From Leadbetterella byssophila DSM 17132 (GTDB taxonomy: Bacteria; Bacteroidota; Bacteroidia; Cytophagales; Spirosomataceae): a stretch of DNA of 64,000 bases. The stretch spans positions 1,860,001 through 1,924,000 of the forward strand of contig NC_014655.1 of NCBI RefSeq assembly GCF_000166395.1, written 5' to 3'. The notes beneath the pieces are model-generated. The model did not search any database. It was given only the letters and a program-made list of their open reading frames with translations, and had not been told where the DNA came from. The position numbers and the translations under genes are program-made. How positions within the stretch are numbered: the stretch's first letter is position 1; each line of letters opens with the position of its first letter. Positions 63,668 to 64,000 of this stretch are shown here, one piece after another.

Positions 63668-64000
63668 TGTGTTTTGTATTTAGAAATGATTAGTTGCAAT
63701 TCATCTTTCTTCAACATCCTATCTACAAACTCCACTTTCTTACCCTGATTTATAAAGAGGGTGGCCGGTATGCCTCCACTCCATTCTGGATCCAACTTAG
63801 GGATCCATTCATTCATCCTGGCATTATCGTTTAGGAGATAATGCTTCACCTTCAAATTCTTCTTTTCTATGGTTTTCTTCACCTTATCCATCTGCTTTAA
63901 TGGATCTAGTGATACTAATATCATTTCAAAGGAGGAATCCTTTTCAAATTCCTTATTGACCTCCATAAAGTGAGGCAACTCCACTAAACAAGGCCCACAC
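63664..64000 (-). CDS. TlpA-like thioredoxin, C-terminal part
   Basis: Runs off the right edge. The visible 111 codons begin within the active site C-G-P-C-L (bases 63987-64000), continue with VELPHFMEVNKEFEKDSSFEMILVSLD and contain the cis-Pro loop GGIPATLFINQGK. CGPC is the general TlpA/thioredoxin active site, so it is likely a periplasmic thiol reductase. A GTG at 63984 could be mistaken for a start, but the frame is open through the CxxC beyond it. It overlaps the redoxin gene by 4 nt, forming an operon. Confidence 0.85.
   Translation of the reverse strand, partial: CGPCLVELPHFMEVNKEFEKDSSFEMILVSLDPLKQMDKVKKTIEKKNLKVKHYLLNDNARMNEWIPKLDPEWSGGIPATLFINQGKKVEFVDRMLKKDELQLIISKYKTQ

Overview
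The window reads as a chromosomal stretch of a Bacteroidota bacterium, most likely of the Cytophagia (genus not determinable by eye). Support: many promoters fit the phylum pattern TTTG / TAnnTTTG (best cases TTTG-N20-TACCTTTG and TTTG-N20-TAATTTTG), Shine-Dalgarno sequences are mostly weak, base composition is AT-leaning, and family markers such as DUF4290 beside murA, a carboxypeptidase-regulatory-domain TonB receptor, a sulfite/nitrite reductase with a HEPN-like tail, and zinc-free L36 and S14 are present.

Layout. 1-4434 (minus strand): start of a Tat-exported oxidoreductase, murA, DUF4290, a PD-(D/E)XK nuclease-like protein and a GHL10 glycosidase-like protein. 4571-6274: lysS with a strong terminator. 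6462-12863: an operon for trans-4-hydroxy-L-proline breakdown (deaminase, semialdehyde dehydrogenase, 2-epimerase, FAD dehydrogenase) ending in an exported DUF885 peptidase that could supply the substrate. 12898-16070 (minus): a TPR protein, an SDR enzyme and a YceI lipoprotein. 16191-21554: hutH-hutU-hutI-hutG, a complete histidine-to-glutamate pathway with overlapping genes. 21528-23261 (minus): a luciferase-like oxidoreductase and an unknown zinc-ribbon-like protein. 23685-33825: a sulfur assimilation block: TauE/SafE exporter, TonB receptor, sulfite reductase, siroheme synthesis (two genes), cysH, cysD, cysN. The reductase has the iron-sulfur cysteines of an APS reductase and cysC is absent, so the route probably goes through APS rather than PAPS. 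33926-36661: a histidine kinase, a lone receiver and a receiver-adenylate cyclase fusion. 36757-38853: a PQQ and heme c lipoprotein dehydrogenase.

38881-40814 is a complete-looking group II intron on the minus strand, inserted right after the terminator hairpin of the ribosomal protein operon. 40870-55835 (minus) is the S10-spc-alpha ribosomal supercluster from rplC to rplQ, with secY, map, infA and rpoA; rpsJ is not in front of rplC. Upstream of rplC lies a strong promoter and about 220 nt of foldable, non-coding sequence, which is a candidate regulatory RNA. Several gene gaps inside the cluster carry perfect hairpins, most notably three in a row between rpsD and rpoA.

56253-64000: a 41-residue membrane protein, a GH10 xylanase, a NIPSNAP / amidohydrolase / amidase operon, an operon of a DUF2089 regulator, a membrane protein and an alpha/beta hydrolase, and two thioredoxin-fold proteins, the last cut by the window end. 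No tRNA, rRNA or CRISPR array was seen. The least explained elements are the structured region before rplC, the hairpin triplet before rpoA, a shared motif in front of the sulfur genes, and phased ~39-bp repeats between cysD and cysN.
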